Below are positions 53,525-63,102 of a DNA stretch of 64,000 nt, one piece after another. Position numbers and translations under genes: made by a program. The number at the start of each line of letters is the position of its first letter. The stretch's first letter is position 1. The notes below the pieces were generated by a model that was given only the letters and a program-made list of their open reading frames with translations, did not search any database and was not told where the DNA came from. The DNA lies in contig NZ_HE978602.1 of NCBI RefSeq assembly GCF_000285835.1, forward strand, positions 224,220 through 288,219, written 5' to 3'. This DNA comes from Brevibacterium senegalense. GTDB taxonomy: Bacteria > Actinomycetota > Actinomycetes > Actinomycetales > Brevibacteriaceae.

Positions 53525-55879
53525 TCAGTCCGTGTCGTCGCCCTCAGATGCCTGCTCGTCCAGGACCGCGCGGCGCCGCCGCGCGGCGAAGGTGAGCCCG
53601 AGGCCGCCCGCCACCGTTGCCAGGCCCAGACCCAGCGCGCCCACGGTGTCCGCACCGGTCCGCGGCAGGTCCCCGCCCGGTCCCGGGGCCGGTGTGCGGT
53701 CGGGGCCGGGATCCTCCGGTGGCGGCGTCGACGGCCACGACGGCGACCCTGACGGTGAGGGCTTGGGCGGAGTGGAGGGTGTCGGCGACGGTGATCCGGT
53801 CGGCTGCGGCGTCCCGGTCGAGGTGGGAGATGCTGACGGCGACCCCGACGGTGAGGGGGCCTCGGTCGCGGTGGGGGTGGCCGTCGGAGTCCCCGTGGGG
53901 GTCGGTGCGCACTCCGCCCGGCGCGGCGCATCGCTGCGGGGGCCCACGGGACCGGAGGCCTCGCTCGTCACCCGACTGCCGGCGACCGTCTGGAACGACA
54001 CCCGGTGCTGCGGCCGGTGGGTGGGGTCGACCCGCGGGTCCGGCTGAGACGACGAAGGCTCTGCCGTGAGGTGGAAGTCGGCCTGGACCCGCTCCTCGGT
54101 CACATCGATGAGGATGAAGCCGTGGCCGATCCCGTCCATCCAGCGGAGGTGCGGGTTGATGGCACCCAGGACGGCCTCGGCGACCTTGACCGCACCTACG
54201 GAGACGGTGGGCGAGCCCAGGACGCTGCGGACGATCTCGTAGAAGCCGTCCGAGGACACGGACGGGCACACGAACTCGACGCCCGCCGGTGCTGGGGTCG
54301 TCGCGAGCGACAGCTCCTGCGGGACCGGGACGGGCTCGGCGATCATGGGCGGGATGGGCGACCCCTCGCGGGCGGCCGGCGCCGGGGTGGGGTTCGACGC
54401 GGGTGTCGCGGTGGCCGTCGCGGCGGCGGCGCGGGCGGCCTCGGGGTAGTCCCGCACTGCGGCCTCCAGGACCGCGTCCGGATCCGCGACGAGGTCCTCG
54501 ACCCAGCACGAGTGGATGTCTCCGGTGAGGATGACCGTGTCGCCGGCGGCCGCGGGCTGGCGGGCCATGTGCGTGAGCAGGCTCTTCTGATCCGCGCGGT
54601 ACCCGTCCCACGCGTCCGCGTTCACCATGACGGAGCCCTGCACCTCGCCCATGTACTGGCCGGGCCACGCGAGCGGCGACACCATGACCTGATTGCCCAC
54701 CAGGTGCCATCGCCGCGGCGTCGTCAGACCGTCCTGCAGCCACTCCATCTGCGCGGGATCCATGATGTGGCGGTCCGGGTCGTTCAGCTCCTCGTTCGTG
54801 TCGGGGCCGCCGATGAGGACGAAGGACCCCACCTGCTCGGAGCGGTGCTGGCGGGTCTCGACGACGGACAGGTCCGCGAGGTCGCCGTAGGTGAAGCGGC
54901 GGTGGAAGACCGTGCCGTCCTGCGTGGTCGCCGGATCGACGCGGATGGGCAGCCACTCCGTGTACGCCTGGAACGCGGCGGACATGCGGGTGGCGTAGTC
55001 GCCTTCGCTCTCGTCGTGGTTCTCCGCTCCGCCGGACCACGCGTTGTTCGTGATCTCGTGGTCGTCGAACGCCGTGATGAACGGGTGCAGCCGGTGCGCC
55101 TCCCGCAGATCCGGATCCGTCCGGTACTGCGCCAGGCGGATGCGGTAGTCCTCGAGCGTGACCGTCTCGTGGGCCGGTTCGTGGTCGCGCTCACCCACCA
55201 GCTCGTCCGGCCCGTACCGGTCGTCGCCGTTGCCGTACTCGTAGAAGTAGTCGCCCAGGTGGAGGACGAAGTCCAGGTCGTCGCGCTCCGCGATCGCCCG
55301 GTAGGTGCCGAAGTGGCCGCCGGTCCAGTTCGAGCACGACACCTGTGCGAACCGCAGTGCGTGGGTGGTTCCGGGCTCGTCCGGTGCCGTGCGGGTGCGG
55401 CCCACCTCGGACGTCTCGTCGCCGGCCGTGAAGACGTAGAAGTACTCCGTGTACGGGTCGAGGCCCGTCACGTCGACCTTGACGACGTGGTCCGAGTCCG
55501 GCGAGGTCGTCACCTCGCCGCTGGCGACGGCCTCCGTGCACTCCGGAGTGGGGGAGACGGTCCAGCGGACGGTCGCGGGCGTGCCCCGGTTGGAGCCCGG
55601 CAGTGCCGGCTCGCCCTCCACCCGCGGGGTGAACCGGGTCCAGATGATGACGGAGTCCGCGGTCGGGTCGCCGGAGGCCACCCCGTAGCCGAACGAGCCG
55701 TCGAACGCCGGTGCCGCTGCCGCCCGACCGCCGTCGAGGCCCCACAGGGCTGCCGCTCCCAGCGCGCCGAAGGCACCGGTGCGGAGAACGTCGCGGCGCC
55801 CGAGCGCGCGGGGACCCGGCGGCGGCGAGGGTGCGGGCAGGGCTGCGGGGTGATCATCTGCGCTGGTCACGCCTGCCAT
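53525..55879 (-). CDS. phoD: Cell-wall-anchored alkaline phosphatase PhoD
   Basis: A 784-aa PhoD-type phosphodiesterase/phosphomonoesterase, releasing phosphate outside the cell. A twin-arginine signal (GRRDVLRTGAFGALG, Arg28-Arg29) fits PhoD's Tat export. The catalytic domain (about 55-620) has metal-binding features: GDYFYEYGNGDDRYG, FDDHEITNN, LTGDIHSCW. A long Pro/Ser/Thr-rich wall-spanning region (about 640-730) leads to sortase motif LPRTG (about 735), a hydrophobic helix and RRRR. Anchored PhoD is unusual. A PHO-box-like triplet lies upstream, suggesting phosphate control. Confidence 0.9.
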   Translation of the reverse strand: MAGVTSADDHPAALPAPSPPPGPRALGRRDVLRTGAFGALGAAALWGLDGGRAAAAPAFDGSFGYGVASGDPTADSVIIWTRFTPRVEGEPALPGSNRGTPATVRWTVSPTPECTEAVASGEVTTSPDSDHVVKVDVTGLDPYTEYFYVFTAGDETSEVGRTRTAPDEPGTTHALRFAQVSCSNWTGGHFGTYRAIAERDDLDFVLHLGDYFYEYGNGDDRYGPDELVGERDHEPAHETVTLEDYRIRLAQYRTDPDLREAHRLHPFITAFDDHEITNNAWSGGAENHDESEGDYATRMSAAFQAYTEWLPIRVDPATTQDGTVFHRRFTYGDLADLSVVETRQHRSEQVGSFVLIGGPDTNEELNDPDRHIMDPAQMEWLQDGLTTPRRWHLVGNQVMVSPLAWPGQYMGEVQGSVMVNADAWDGYRADQKSLLTHMARQPAAAGDTVILTGDIHSCWVEDLVADPDAVLEAAVRDYPEAARAAAATATATPASNPTPAPAAREGSPIPPMIAEPVPVPQELSLATTPAPAGVEFVCPSVSSDGFYEIVRSVLGSPTVSVGAVKVAEAVLGAINPHLRWMDGIGHGFILIDVTEERVQADFHLTAEPSSSQPDPRVDPTHRPQHRVSFQTVAGSRVTSEASGPVGPRSDAPRRAECAPTPTGTPTATPTATEAPSPSGSPSASPTSTGTPQPTGSPSPTPSTPPKPSPSGSPSWPSTPPPEDPGPDRTPAPGPGGDLPRTGADTVGALGLGLATVAGGLGLTFAARRRRAVLDEQASEGDDTD

Positions 55880-55931
55880 TCCACCGGGCGCGCGTCCGCC
55901 GGGGCAACGCAGAATCGGCTTCTCGCACCGA

Positions 55932-55964
55932 GTTCACGGAAGTGTCATCGCGGTGTCACCGAGG
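55932..55964. promoter_or_regulatory. PHO-box-like direct repeats upstream of phoD
   Basis: Three consecutive 11-bp units: GTTCACGGAAG, TGTCATCGCGG and TGTCACCGAGG. The T-C-A-(C/T) core recurs every 11 bp, as in actinobacterial PhoP-binding PHO boxes (GTTCACC-type). They lie 53-85 bp before the phoD start. Confidence 0.6.
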
Positions 55965-56061
55965 GGGGTGCGACGCGCGGTGCGACGTGCGCGCTGGAGG
56001 CTCGCCCGCACCTCCCCGAAAAATTCTCCCGCATCCCTGGAATAACACCCCGCGCACACAA

Positions 56062-56082
56062 GTTGAGTCTGGTGAACGCAGG
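56062..56082 (+). promoter_or_regulatory. HAIR-like element 1 upstream of dnaK
   Basis: GTTGAGT, 7 bp, ACGCAGG compares with the HspR consensus CTTGAGT-N7-ACTCAAG at 11 of 14 positions. 100 bp before dnaK. Confidence 0.5.
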
Positions 56083-56137
56083 TTTGCTGAGGTTCAGATT
56101 GACATGATCGCGACACCTCGGAAGACTGGCGGCAGAA

Positions 56138-56158
56138 CATGAGCCGACCAGGCTCAAC
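56138..56158 (+). promoter_or_regulatory. HAIR-like element 2 upstream of dnaK
   Basis: CATGAGC, 7 bp, GCTCAAC, containing the perfect repeat TGAGC-N7-GCTCA with the spacing of HspR sites, 24 bp before dnaK. 10 of 14 positions match the HspR consensus. HspR is encoded in the same operon. Confidence 0.55.
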
Positions 56159-56181
56159 AGAGTCCAAAGGAGAGTGAAACC

Positions 56182-58035
56182 ATGGCACGTGCAGTCGGCA
56201 TCGACCTCGGAACCACCAACTCGGTCGTCGCGGTCCTGGAGGGCGGCGAGCCCAAGGTCATCGCGAACGCGGAGGGTGCTCGCACCACCCCGTCCGTCGT
56301 CGCGGTCAACAAGAACGGCGACTGGCTCATCGGCGACATCGCCAAGCGCCAGGCCGTCATGAACGTCAAGAACACGGTGTCGTCCGTCAAGCGCCACATG
56401 GGCACGGACTGGACCACGGAGCTGGGCGGCAAGACGATGACGGCACCGGAGATCTCCGCGCGGATCCTCCAGAAGCTCAAGCACGACGCCGAGGACTACC
56501 TCAACGAGAAGGTCACCGACGCCGTCATCACGGTGCCCGCGTACTACAACGACGCGGAGCGCCAGGCGACGAAGGACGCCGGTGAGATCGCCGGCCTCAA
56601 CGTCCTGCGCATCATCAACGAGCCCACCGCCGCTGCACTGGCCTACGGCCTGGAGCGCGGCAAGGAGGACGAGCTCATCCTGGTCTTCGACCTGGGCGGT
56701 GGCACGTTCGACGTGTCGCTCCTGGAGGTCGGCAAGGACGAGGACGATTTCTCCACGATCCAGGTGCGCGCGACCTCCGGCGACAACAAGCTGGGCGGTG
56801 ACGACTGGGATCAGCGGATCGTCGACCACCTCATCAAGGCCGTCAAGGACAAGGACGGCGTGGACCTCTCGAAGGACACGACCGCACTGCAGCGTCTGCG
56901 CGAGGCTGCTGAGCAGGCGAAGAAGGAGCTGTCCTCCGCCTCCAGCACCAACATCTCGCTGCAGTACCTGTCCATGAGCCAGGAGGGCCCGATCCACCTG
57001 GATGAAACCCTCACGCGCGCCAAGTTCGAGGACCTCACCTCGGATCTGCTGGAGCGGACCAAGAAGCCGTTCGAGCAGGTCATCAAGGACGCGGGCGTCA
57101 CCATCAAGGACATCGACCACGTCGTCCTTGTGGGTGGCTCGACCCGTATGCCCGCTGTGAGCGAGGCCGTGGAGAAGCTGGCCGGCCGCGAGCCCAACAA
57201 GGGCGTGAACCCGGACGAGGTCGTCGCCATCGGTGCGGCGGTCCAGGCCGGTGTCCTCAAGGGCGAGCGCAAGGACGTCCTCCTCATCGACGTGACCCCG
57301 CTGTCGCTGGGCCTCGAGACCAAGGGCGGCGTCATGACGAAGCTCATCGAGCGCAACACCCCGATCCCCACGAAGCGCAGCGAGACCTTCACGACTGCAG
57401 AGGACAACCAGCCCTCCGTGTCGATCCAGGTCTTCCAGGGCGAGCGCGAGTTCACCCGCGACAACAAGGCGCTGGGCACGTTCGAGCTGACCGGCATCGC
57501 GCCGGCTCCGCGCGGCGTCCCGCAGATCGAGGTCTCCTTCGACATCGATGCGAACGGCATCGTGCACGTGTCCGCGAAGGACAAGGGCACGAACAAGGAG
57601 CAGTCCATGACCATCACGGGCGGTTCCGCGATGGAGAAGGACGACATCGAGCGCATGGTCCGTGAGGCCGAGGAGCACGCGGAGGAGGACAAGAAGCGCC
57701 GTGAGGCGCAGGACGTCCGGAACAACGCGGAGACCCTGGCCTACCAGACGGAGAAGCTCGTCGGCGAGAACGAGGACAAGCTGCCCGAGGACGTCAAGAC
57801 GGAGATCAACTCCGACGTCGAGGCCCTCAAGGAAGCGCTCAAGGGCGAGGACGACGACGCGGTCAAGACCGCGTACGACCGCCTCGTGGAGAACCAGCAG
57901 AAGATCGGCGAGGCGATCTACTCGCAGCAGACTGACGAGCCGGCCGCCGGTGACGCGGATGCCTCCGCTGCGGACTCCGCTGAGGATGAGGTCATCGACG
58001 CCGAGGTCGTGGACGAGGACGAGGAGAAGAAGTGA
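56182..58035 (+). CDS. dnaK: Chaperone DnaK (Hsp70)
   Basis: A 617-aa Hsp70. Start [20 protein letters not shown]; other signatures are [20 protein letters not shown] (about 165-195) and [20 protein letters not shown] (about 315). The substrate-binding domain and helical lid follow, ending [15 protein letters not shown]. No gaps in the nucleotide-binding motifs. First gene of dnaK-grpE-dnaJ-hspR, with HAIR-like repeats upstream for HspR repression. Val-Gly pairs here use GTC-GGC, unlike most neighbours, in line with high expression. Confidence 0.98.
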   Translation: MARAVGIDLGTTNSVVAVLEGGEPKVIANAEGARTTPSVVAVNKNGDWLIGDIAKRQAVMNVKNTVSSVKRHMGTDWTTELGGKTMTAPEISARILQKLKHDAEDYLNEKVTDAVITVPAYYNDAERQATKDAGEIAGLNVLRIINEPTAAALAYGLERGKEDELILVFDLGGGTFDVSLLEVGKDEDDFSTIQVRATSGDNKLGGDDWDQRIVDHLIKAVKDKDGVDLSKDTTALQRLREAAEQAKKELSSASSTNISLQYLSMSQEGPIHLDETLTRAKFEDLTSDLLERTKKPFEQVIKDAGVTIKDIDHVVLVGGSTRMPAVSEAVEKLAGREPNKGVNPDEVVAIGAAVQAGVLKGERKDVLLIDVTPLSLGLETKGGVMTKLIERNTPIPTKRSETFTTAEDNQPSVSIQVFQGEREFTRDNKALGTFELTGIAPAPRGVPQIEVSFDIDANGIVHVSAKDKGTNKEQSMTITGGSAMEKDDIERMVREAEEHAEEDKKRREAQDVRNNAETLAYQTEKLVGENEDKLPEDVKTEINSDVEALKEALKGEDDDAVKTAYDRLVENQQKIGEAIYSQQTDEPAAGDADASAADSAEDEVIDAEVVDEDEEKK

Positions 58036-58781
58036 CGGCGAACGAGGATCCCCAGGACGGCCGCACCGAACCGGGCTTCTCGTTCACCGACAAGCGCCGG
58101 ATCGACCCGGAGACGGGCGAGCCCAGGCCCGGTGCGCAGCCCCAGCCGCAGGCCGGGGACCAGCCCCAGCAGCGGGACCCCGCCGCCGAGGCCCCGGCCG
58201 GCTCCGGTGAGCCGGCCGGGGACCCGGCCCAGGCCTCGGCGACGGATCCGGTGGCGGACGAGACCGCAGCAGCGGACACGGCGGACCTGGGGGTCGAGAT
58301 CCCCGAGGACGCGTCGTCGCTGACGGACGAGGTCGTGACCGAGGGCGGCGCGCAGTCTCCGGACGCGGTCCTGGCCGAGGAGCGGCTCGCGGACTTGCAG
58401 CGGATCAACGCGGAGTACGCGGCCTACCGCATGCGGGCCAACCGCGAGCAGGACCGGGCGCGCGAGAACGGCGCGATCGCGCTGGCGGAGGCGCTCATCC
58501 CGGTGCTGGACGAGGTCCGACTGGCGAAGGAGAACGGTGACGTGACGGGGCAGTTCGAGGTCCACGTGACGAAGCTGTTCGAGTCGCTGGAGAAGGCCGG
58601 CGTCGTCCAGTTCGGCGAGGCGGGCGAGGAGTTCGACCCCGCCGTCCACGAGGCGCTCATGCAGCAGCCCAGCGATGAAGTGGACGGGCCGACCGTCTTC
58701 ATGGTCATGCAGCCGGGCTACCGCTACGGCGACCGCATCATCCGCGCGGCACGCGTGGGCGTGCAGCAGCCCGCCGACTGA
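58032..58781 (+). CDS. grpE: Nucleotide exchange factor GrpE
   Basis: A 249-aa exchange factor for DnaK. The conserved core is in the C-terminal half: [20 protein letters not shown] (coiled coil), [18 protein letters not shown], and [20 protein letters not shown]. The first 110 residues are Pro/Ala/Gln-rich and acidic, much longer than in enteric GrpE and probably disordered. GTG 58032 overlaps the dnaK stop by 4 bp (GTGA). Confidence 0.95.
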   Translation: MTANEDPQDGRTEPGFSFTDKRRIDPETGEPRPGAQPQPQAGDQPQQRDPAAEAPAGSGEPAGDPAQASATDPVADETAAADTADLGVEIPEDASSLTDEVVTEGGAQSPDAVLAEERLADLQRINAEYAAYRMRANREQDRARENGAIALAEALIPVLDEVRLAKENGDVTGQFEVHVTKLFESLEKAGVVQFGEAGEEFDPAVHEALMQQPSDEVDGPTVFMVMQPGYRYGDRIIRAARVGVQQPAD

Positions 58782-58800
58782 ATCGGCGGAACGCTCGGGT

Positions 58801-58845
58801 CCGGTTCCCGTGGGCGCCTGGTATCCAGGCGCCCGCGGGAACCGG
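58801..58845 (+). terminator. Intra-operon hairpin between grpE and dnaJ
   Basis: 21-bp arms (58801-58821 with 58825-58845, one G-T mismatch), loop TAT. It lies in the only sizeable gap (154 bp) of the operon and should reduce dnaJ-hspR expression relative to dnaK-grpE, or mark a second transcription unit. Confidence 0.75.
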
Positions 58846-58935
58846 CCCGGACGATCATCCGGACGGTGACCGTCCCCACCCGGCAGGGTCCGGGAGGGGC
58901 GCGGTGGCCGACCAGCGAACGAAGGGAGGTGCCAG

Positions 58936-59967
58936 GTGAATACCGGACCCCAGAACGACTGGTTCGAGAAGGATTTCTACAAGACGCTGGGCGTCCCCGC
59001 GGACGCGACGGACGCTCAGATCAAGAAGGCGTACCGGAAGCTCGCGCGGAAGTACCATCCCGACCAGAATCCGGGTGACGCGAAGGCCGAGGCGAAGTTC
59101 AAGGAGGTCGGGCAGGCGCACCAGGTGCTGTCCGACAAGGAGACCCGGGAGCAGTACGACCAGGTCCGACAGATGGGCCGCGGAGCGCGCTTCAGCGCGG
59201 GCTCGGGTGGTCAGGCCGGGGGCGGAGGCTTCGAGGACGTCTTCTCCGGCCTCTTCAACACCGGCGGAGGACCCGCAGGCGGCCGTGGCGGCTATCGGAC
59301 GACCGGTGGCGACGTGCCCCCGGACTTCGCGGACCTGTTCGGCGGAGGATCGCCCTTCGGCGGCTCCCCGTACGGCGGGTCGCCCTACGGCGGAGGCTTC
59401 TCCACCGGGCCCACGAAGGGCGGCGACTACAAGGCGTCGACGACCCTGTCGTTCACAGAGGCAGTCAAGGGCGCATCCGTGAAGCTCACGATGCCCGGCG
59501 GCAAGCCGCTGACCGTCCGCACCCCCGTGGGTGTGAAGGACGGTCAGAAGGTGCGCCTGCGCGGCAAGGGCAAGTCCAGCCCCAACGGCGGCGAGGCAGG
59601 CGACCTCATCCTCACGGTGAACGTGAAGCCGCACCCCGTCTTCACCCGCGACGGCGACAACCTGCGGATGGAGCTGCCGGTCTCGTTCGACGAGGCGGCG
59701 CTGGGTGCCGAGGTGTCCGTCCCCACCCTGGGCGGACAGCCGGTGCGGATGAAGATCCCCGCGGGGACGCCGTCCGGACGAGTGCTGCGCGTGCGGGGCC
59801 GGGGCGTCGAGGGGAAGTCCACGACGGGCGACCTGCTCGTCACCGTCGAGATCTCCGTTCCGAAGGACCTGCCGCAGGAGGCGAAGGACGCGGTCGTCGC
59901 GTACCGGGAAGCGACGGCGAGCATCGATCCGCGCGCGGGCCTGATGGACGCGGCGCGGAAGGCGTGA
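58936..59967 (+). CDS. dnaJ: DnaJ-type co-chaperone lacking the zinc finger
   Basis: A 343-aa J-domain protein stimulating DnaK. The J domain (10-75) has the HPD motif in RKYHPDQNPGD. A long Gly/Phe-rich region (about 90-160, with SPFGGSPYGGSPYGGG) follows, then the C-terminal beta domains (GAEVSVPTLGGQPVRMKIPA). The CxxCxGxG zinc-finger repeats of classical DnaJ are absent, so it is a type II (CbpA-like) protein. GTG 58936 is placed after GGGAGG. Confidence 0.92.
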   Translation: MNTGPQNDWFEKDFYKTLGVPADATDAQIKKAYRKLARKYHPDQNPGDAKAEAKFKEVGQAHQVLSDKETREQYDQVRQMGRGARFSAGSGGQAGGGGFEDVFSGLFNTGGGPAGGRGGYRTTGGDVPPDFADLFGGGSPFGGSPYGGSPYGGGFSTGPTKGGDYKASTTLSFTEAVKGASVKLTMPGGKPLTVRTPVGVKDGQKVRLRGKGKSSPNGGEAGDLILTVNVKPHPVFTRDGDNLRMELPVSFDEAALGAEVSVPTLGGQPVRMKIPAGTPSGRVLRVRGRGVEGKSTTGDLLVTVEISVPKDLPQEAKDAVVAYREATASIDPRAGLMDAARKA

Positions 59968-59973
59968 TGAGCG

Positions 59974-60438
59974 ATGCGCATCTCAGCAGATGCAGCGGTG
60001 TACGTGATCTCCGTCGCGGCGGATCTGGCGGGCATGCACCCGCAGACGCTGCGCCAGTACGACCGCCTGGGACTCGTCAGTCCTGAGCGGACGGCAGGGC
60101 GCGGTCGGCGGTACTCCGCGGATGACATCGCCCGGCTCCAGCTCATCCAGCGGCTGAGTCAGGACGAGGGCATCAACCTGGCGGGGATCCGCAAGATCCT
60201 CGATCTCCAGGATCAGCTCCGCCGGGTGCGGGCGCGGGCCGCGGACCTGGAGCAGCAAGTGGAGCGGATGGAGGACGCCGCCGGCACCGGCAGTCGGGTG
60301 TTCGCGGCCGGTTCCACCGGAGACGTGTTCTCGATCCTGCGCGGGGAGCGACCGCAGCGGTACTCGCCCGGCAGCGCGCTGGTCGTCTACCGGCCGGACG
60401 GGGCCGGGCGCCCCGGACAGGGACGCCGCCGCGCGTGA
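59974..60438 (+). CDS. hspR: Heat-shock repressor HspR
   Basis: A 154-aa MerR-family repressor of the dnaK operon. The N-terminal winged helix reads YVISVAADLAGMHPQTLRQY and RGRRYSADDIARLQLIQRLS. A coiled coil follows (LQDQLRRVRARAADLEQQVE) and a basic tail. MHPQTLRQYDRLGLVSP is diagnostic of HspR. ATG 59974 lies 6 bp past the dnaJ stop. Binding to the HAIR-like elements at 56062-56158 would give autoregulation with DnaK as co-repressor. Confidence 0.95.
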   Translation: MRISADAAVYVISVAADLAGMHPQTLRQYDRLGLVSPERTAGRGRRYSADDIARLQLIQRLSQDEGINLAGIRKILDLQDQLRRVRARAADLEQQVERMEDAAGTGSRVFAAGSTGDVFSILRGERPQRYSPGSALVVYRPDGAGRPGQGRRRA

Positions 60439-60457
60439 TGCAGGGGCGCCCCCGGGC

Positions 60458-61234
60458 TCAGAGCCAGGCGGGCGGAGTGGGGAGGTCGTGGGCGGTGCCG
60501 CCCCGGATCCCCTTGCGGCGATCGTCCGCGGTGGAGCGCGGCCAGCCGCGTCCCATGAGGTAGCTGAGGACTTCGGCGGCCTCGCCCTGGACGACGATCG
60601 GCTCGACCGAGTCGCCGGTCACCGCATCGCCTGTGCGGATGGTGAGGTTCTGGTCCCGGTCGAGGAACTCCAGCTCGTAGTGGGTGGTGGTGCCCTTCTT
60701 CTCCCAGATGCCCGGGACCTCGCTCAACAGCCGGTCGACGACCGCGGTGGGGTAGTCCAGCGCGGTCGCACCGATCCCCAGGTCCAGGGCGTGGATGAAC
60801 GCCTCGCGGGCACGAAGCCATGGGATGTCCGCGGCGATGATGTCGTCGCCACGACCGGACACCAGCGGGCTGGCCCAGGTCTCCGGCGTCATGAGGGCGA
60901 TGGACTCGTCCAGTTCGTCGACGACCTCGTGCGCGATCGCGATCGCGTCCTCCCCGCTCGTGTGCGTCGCGGAGTCGAGGATCTCCTGGTCGCGGGCCTC
61001 GCGTGAGGGGTACATGGGGTTCTCCACCCCGGTGCGGGCCCAGTCGAGCAGGCGCATGAAGCCCTCCGCGTTGTGCACCACGTGCATCGCGACGTGCACG
61101 CGCGACCAGCCGGGCAGCAGCGACTCCTCGACCATCCCCTTGGGCGAGATCTGGTCGAGTGTCTTGAGGTAGAAGCGCTCGCCCAGTGAGCGCAGGTCGA
61201 GATCGGTGGTGAGGGACTCCGCATCGAAGGTCAT
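60458..61234 (-). CDS. Mycothiol-dependent maleylpyruvate isomerase family protein
   Basis: A 258-aa DinB-fold enzyme of the MDMPI N-terminal family, which uses mycothiol with a metal site. Metal His candidates are in HVAMHVVHNAEGFMRLLDWA (about 48-65) and REAFIHALDLGIGATALDY (about 145), with an acidic partner near residue 60. The C-terminal half is a small SCP2-like domain ending RGWPRSTADD. The family contains many transferases of unknown substrate, so the name isomerase is only by resemblance. It converges on hspR. Confidence 0.82.
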   Translation of the reverse strand: MTFDAESLTTDLDLRSLGERFYLKTLDQISPKGMVEESLLPGWSRVHVAMHVVHNAEGFMRLLDWARTGVENPMYPSREARDQEILDSATHTSGEDAIAIAHEVVDELDESIALMTPETWASPLVSGRGDDIIAADIPWLRAREAFIHALDLGIGATALDYPTAVVDRLLSEVPGIWEKKGTTTHYELEFLDRDQNLTIRTGDAVTGDSVEPIVVQGEAAEVLSYLMGRGWPRSTADDRRKGIRGGTAHDLPTPPAWL

Positions 61235-61275
61235 GCGCCCAGCTTATGCACTCGCGGTGCGGCCGGCGGCATCGG

Positions 61276-62907
61276 TCACACGAGGCCGATCCACTTCCAG
61301 TACGTGGCGGACAGCAGCAGGACCAGCAGGTACCCGATGACCGTCAGGGGGATGCCGGTCTTGAGGAACTGCGTGGCGGTGAACGCGCCGGTGCCGTAGG
61401 CGAGCATGTTCTGCGGGGCGGAGATCGGCAGGAGGAAGCCGAAGCTGATGACGAACTGCTGGATGATGACGAAGCCCAATCCGCCGTCGGCCGCGCCCGG
61501 CAGTGAGGCGGCGAGTGCGATGTAGACGGGGATGAGGGCGGACGCCAGCGAGGTCGCGGAGGCGAAGCCCAGGTGGATGAGGATCGTGAACGCGGACACG
61601 AGGGCGATCGTGGCCAGCATCGGCATGTCCGTGATCCCCAGCGAACCGAACACGGCTTCGGACAGCCACGCCGCGGCACCGGTCGTGAGCAGAAGCGATC
61701 CCAGGGAGATGCCGACGGCGAAGACGATGAGGGTTCCCCAGTTGACGAGGTCCTCGAGCGTCTTCCATGTGAACACGCCGATCTTCGGCACCAGCAGGAG
61801 GGCGATCGCGACGAGGGTGATCGTCGAGGAGTCGAGCGGGTGGAGGATCCCCTCCGTCGACCACATGAGGAGCAGGAGCACCGCGATGACGATGAGGCGG
61901 ATCTCCTTGCCGGTCATGGGGCCCAGCTTTGCGAGGTCCTGTGCGACGATCTGCCGTCCGCCGGCGATCGACTCGACCTCGGGCTTGATCGCCCAGCGCA
62001 TGACGAAGTACAGCGCGACGGACATGAGGACGGACCAGGGAGCGGCCCAGATGAACCACTGTCCCCACGACACGTCGATCCCCATGGATTCTGAGATGAA
62101 GCCGACGGCGACCAGATTCTGCGCGGCGGCGGTCTTGATGCCGATGTTCCAGATGGACACGGCTTGGGCGGACGCGATGACGAGGAGGGCGCCCAGACGG
62201 GAGTTCTTGGCGAGACCGAAGGCCGCGACCATGCCCAGCAGGATCGGCACGACGGCGCCGGCGCGCGCCGTGGCCGAGGGGACGAAGAACGCGAGGACGA
62301 TCGAGATGACGATGGCGCCGATGAGGACGTGCGAGGTCTTTTCGCCGGACAGCTTGAGGACCCAGAGCGCCAGGCGCTTGTGGAGTCCGGTCGCCTGCAT
62401 GGCGGCCGCGAGTGCGAGTGCGGCCGCTACGAGGGCGACAGCGGACGACGAGAACCCCGCCAACGCGTAGCCCAGCGCGTTCGAGCTGCCGACGGGGTCG
62501 GACTCTCCCTCCAGCCCTGTTCCCGGGGTGAGCCCCAGGATGATGGCGATGAGGCCGATGATGAGGGCGGAGCTGACGGTGTAGGAGATGGCCTCGGTCA
62601 CCCACATGATGACGGCGAAGGCGAGGACTGCCAGTGCGACCTGGCCCGCGGGTGTGAGACCTCCCTCGAGGGGGAGGAGGAGCACCACGACGAGTGCCGC
62701 GAAGGCGGAGAAGAACCAGATCGGTTTGAGATTCAGGTGTGCCAGGAAGCTGTCGGGGTGGGCATCCGAACGCTTGAGCGCTGACTCCCGGTCGACGACG
62801 TTCTTCTCGGCTCGGGCCTCGTGCGTCCGGGCGGACCGCTTCTCTGCGCGTGAGCGGAGGCGGGAGACGTGCCGGGAGGACTGCCGGTCGTCGGGCTTCT
62901 GGTTCAT
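61276..62907 (-). CDS. DASS/SLC13-family anion transporter
   Basis: A 543-aa membrane transporter (Na+-coupled dicarboxylate/sulfate type). After a basic 55-residue cytoplasmic start there are about 11-12 hydrophobic segments. Signatures include FVPSATARAGAVVPILLGMV (the SNT-like substrate loop; here SAT replaces SNT), GISLGSLLLTTGAA and FVISFGFLLPISAPQNMLAY (second loop). Substrate probably a di- or tricarboxylate. ATG 62907 has AAGGG 7 bp upstream; a longer reading to 62943 is less good. Confidence 0.9.
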   Translation of the reverse strand: MNQKPDDRQSSRHVSRLRSRAEKRSARTHEARAEKNVVDRESALKRSDAHPDSFLAHLNLKPIWFFSAFAALVVVLLLPLEGGLTPAGQVALAVLAFAVIMWVTEAISYTVSSALIIGLIAIILGLTPGTGLEGESDPVGSSNALGYALAGFSSSAVALVAAALALAAAMQATGLHKRLALWVLKLSGEKTSHVLIGAIVISIVLAFFVPSATARAGAVVPILLGMVAAFGLAKNSRLGALLVIASAQAVSIWNIGIKTAAAQNLVAVGFISESMGIDVSWGQWFIWAAPWSVLMSVALYFVMRWAIKPEVESIAGGRQIVAQDLAKLGPMTGKEIRLIVIAVLLLLMWSTEGILHPLDSSTITLVAIALLLVPKIGVFTWKTLEDLVNWGTLIVFAVGISLGSLLLTTGAAAWLSEAVFGSLGITDMPMLATIALVSAFTILIHLGFASATSLASALIPVYIALAASLPGAADGGLGFVIIQQFVISFGFLLPISAPQNMLAYGTGAFTATQFLKTGIPLTVIGYLLVLLLSATYWKWIGLV

Positions 62908-62994
62908 CGGACACCCTTCTGCGTCGGTCGGCCGCGTTTCCACGCCGCTGCGTGGACGGGGCCGTGTCGGTGGAGGTGGTGGACGGATGAGCCG

Positions 62995-63034
62995 GACGGG
63001 GCCCGGACTCCCTGGCGGGAGCCCGGGCCCCGTC
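62995..63034 (-). terminator. Hairpin terminator after the LPRTG protein gene
   Basis: 18-bp arms (62995-63012 with 63017-63034, one mismatch) and TGGC loop, 68 bp beyond the stop on the minus strand, before the anion transporter gene. Confidence 0.82.
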
Positions 63035-63102
63035 GCTGTCGGCGGAAGGAGGGATCAGCTCAGGTGCGTGATGATCCTCTTCTCAGCGCCGACGGTACTC
63101 GC

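Noticed and set aside
56099..56104. TTGACA as the -35 of dnaK
   Set aside because: No acceptable -10 lies 16-18 bp downstream, so the promoter position remains open.
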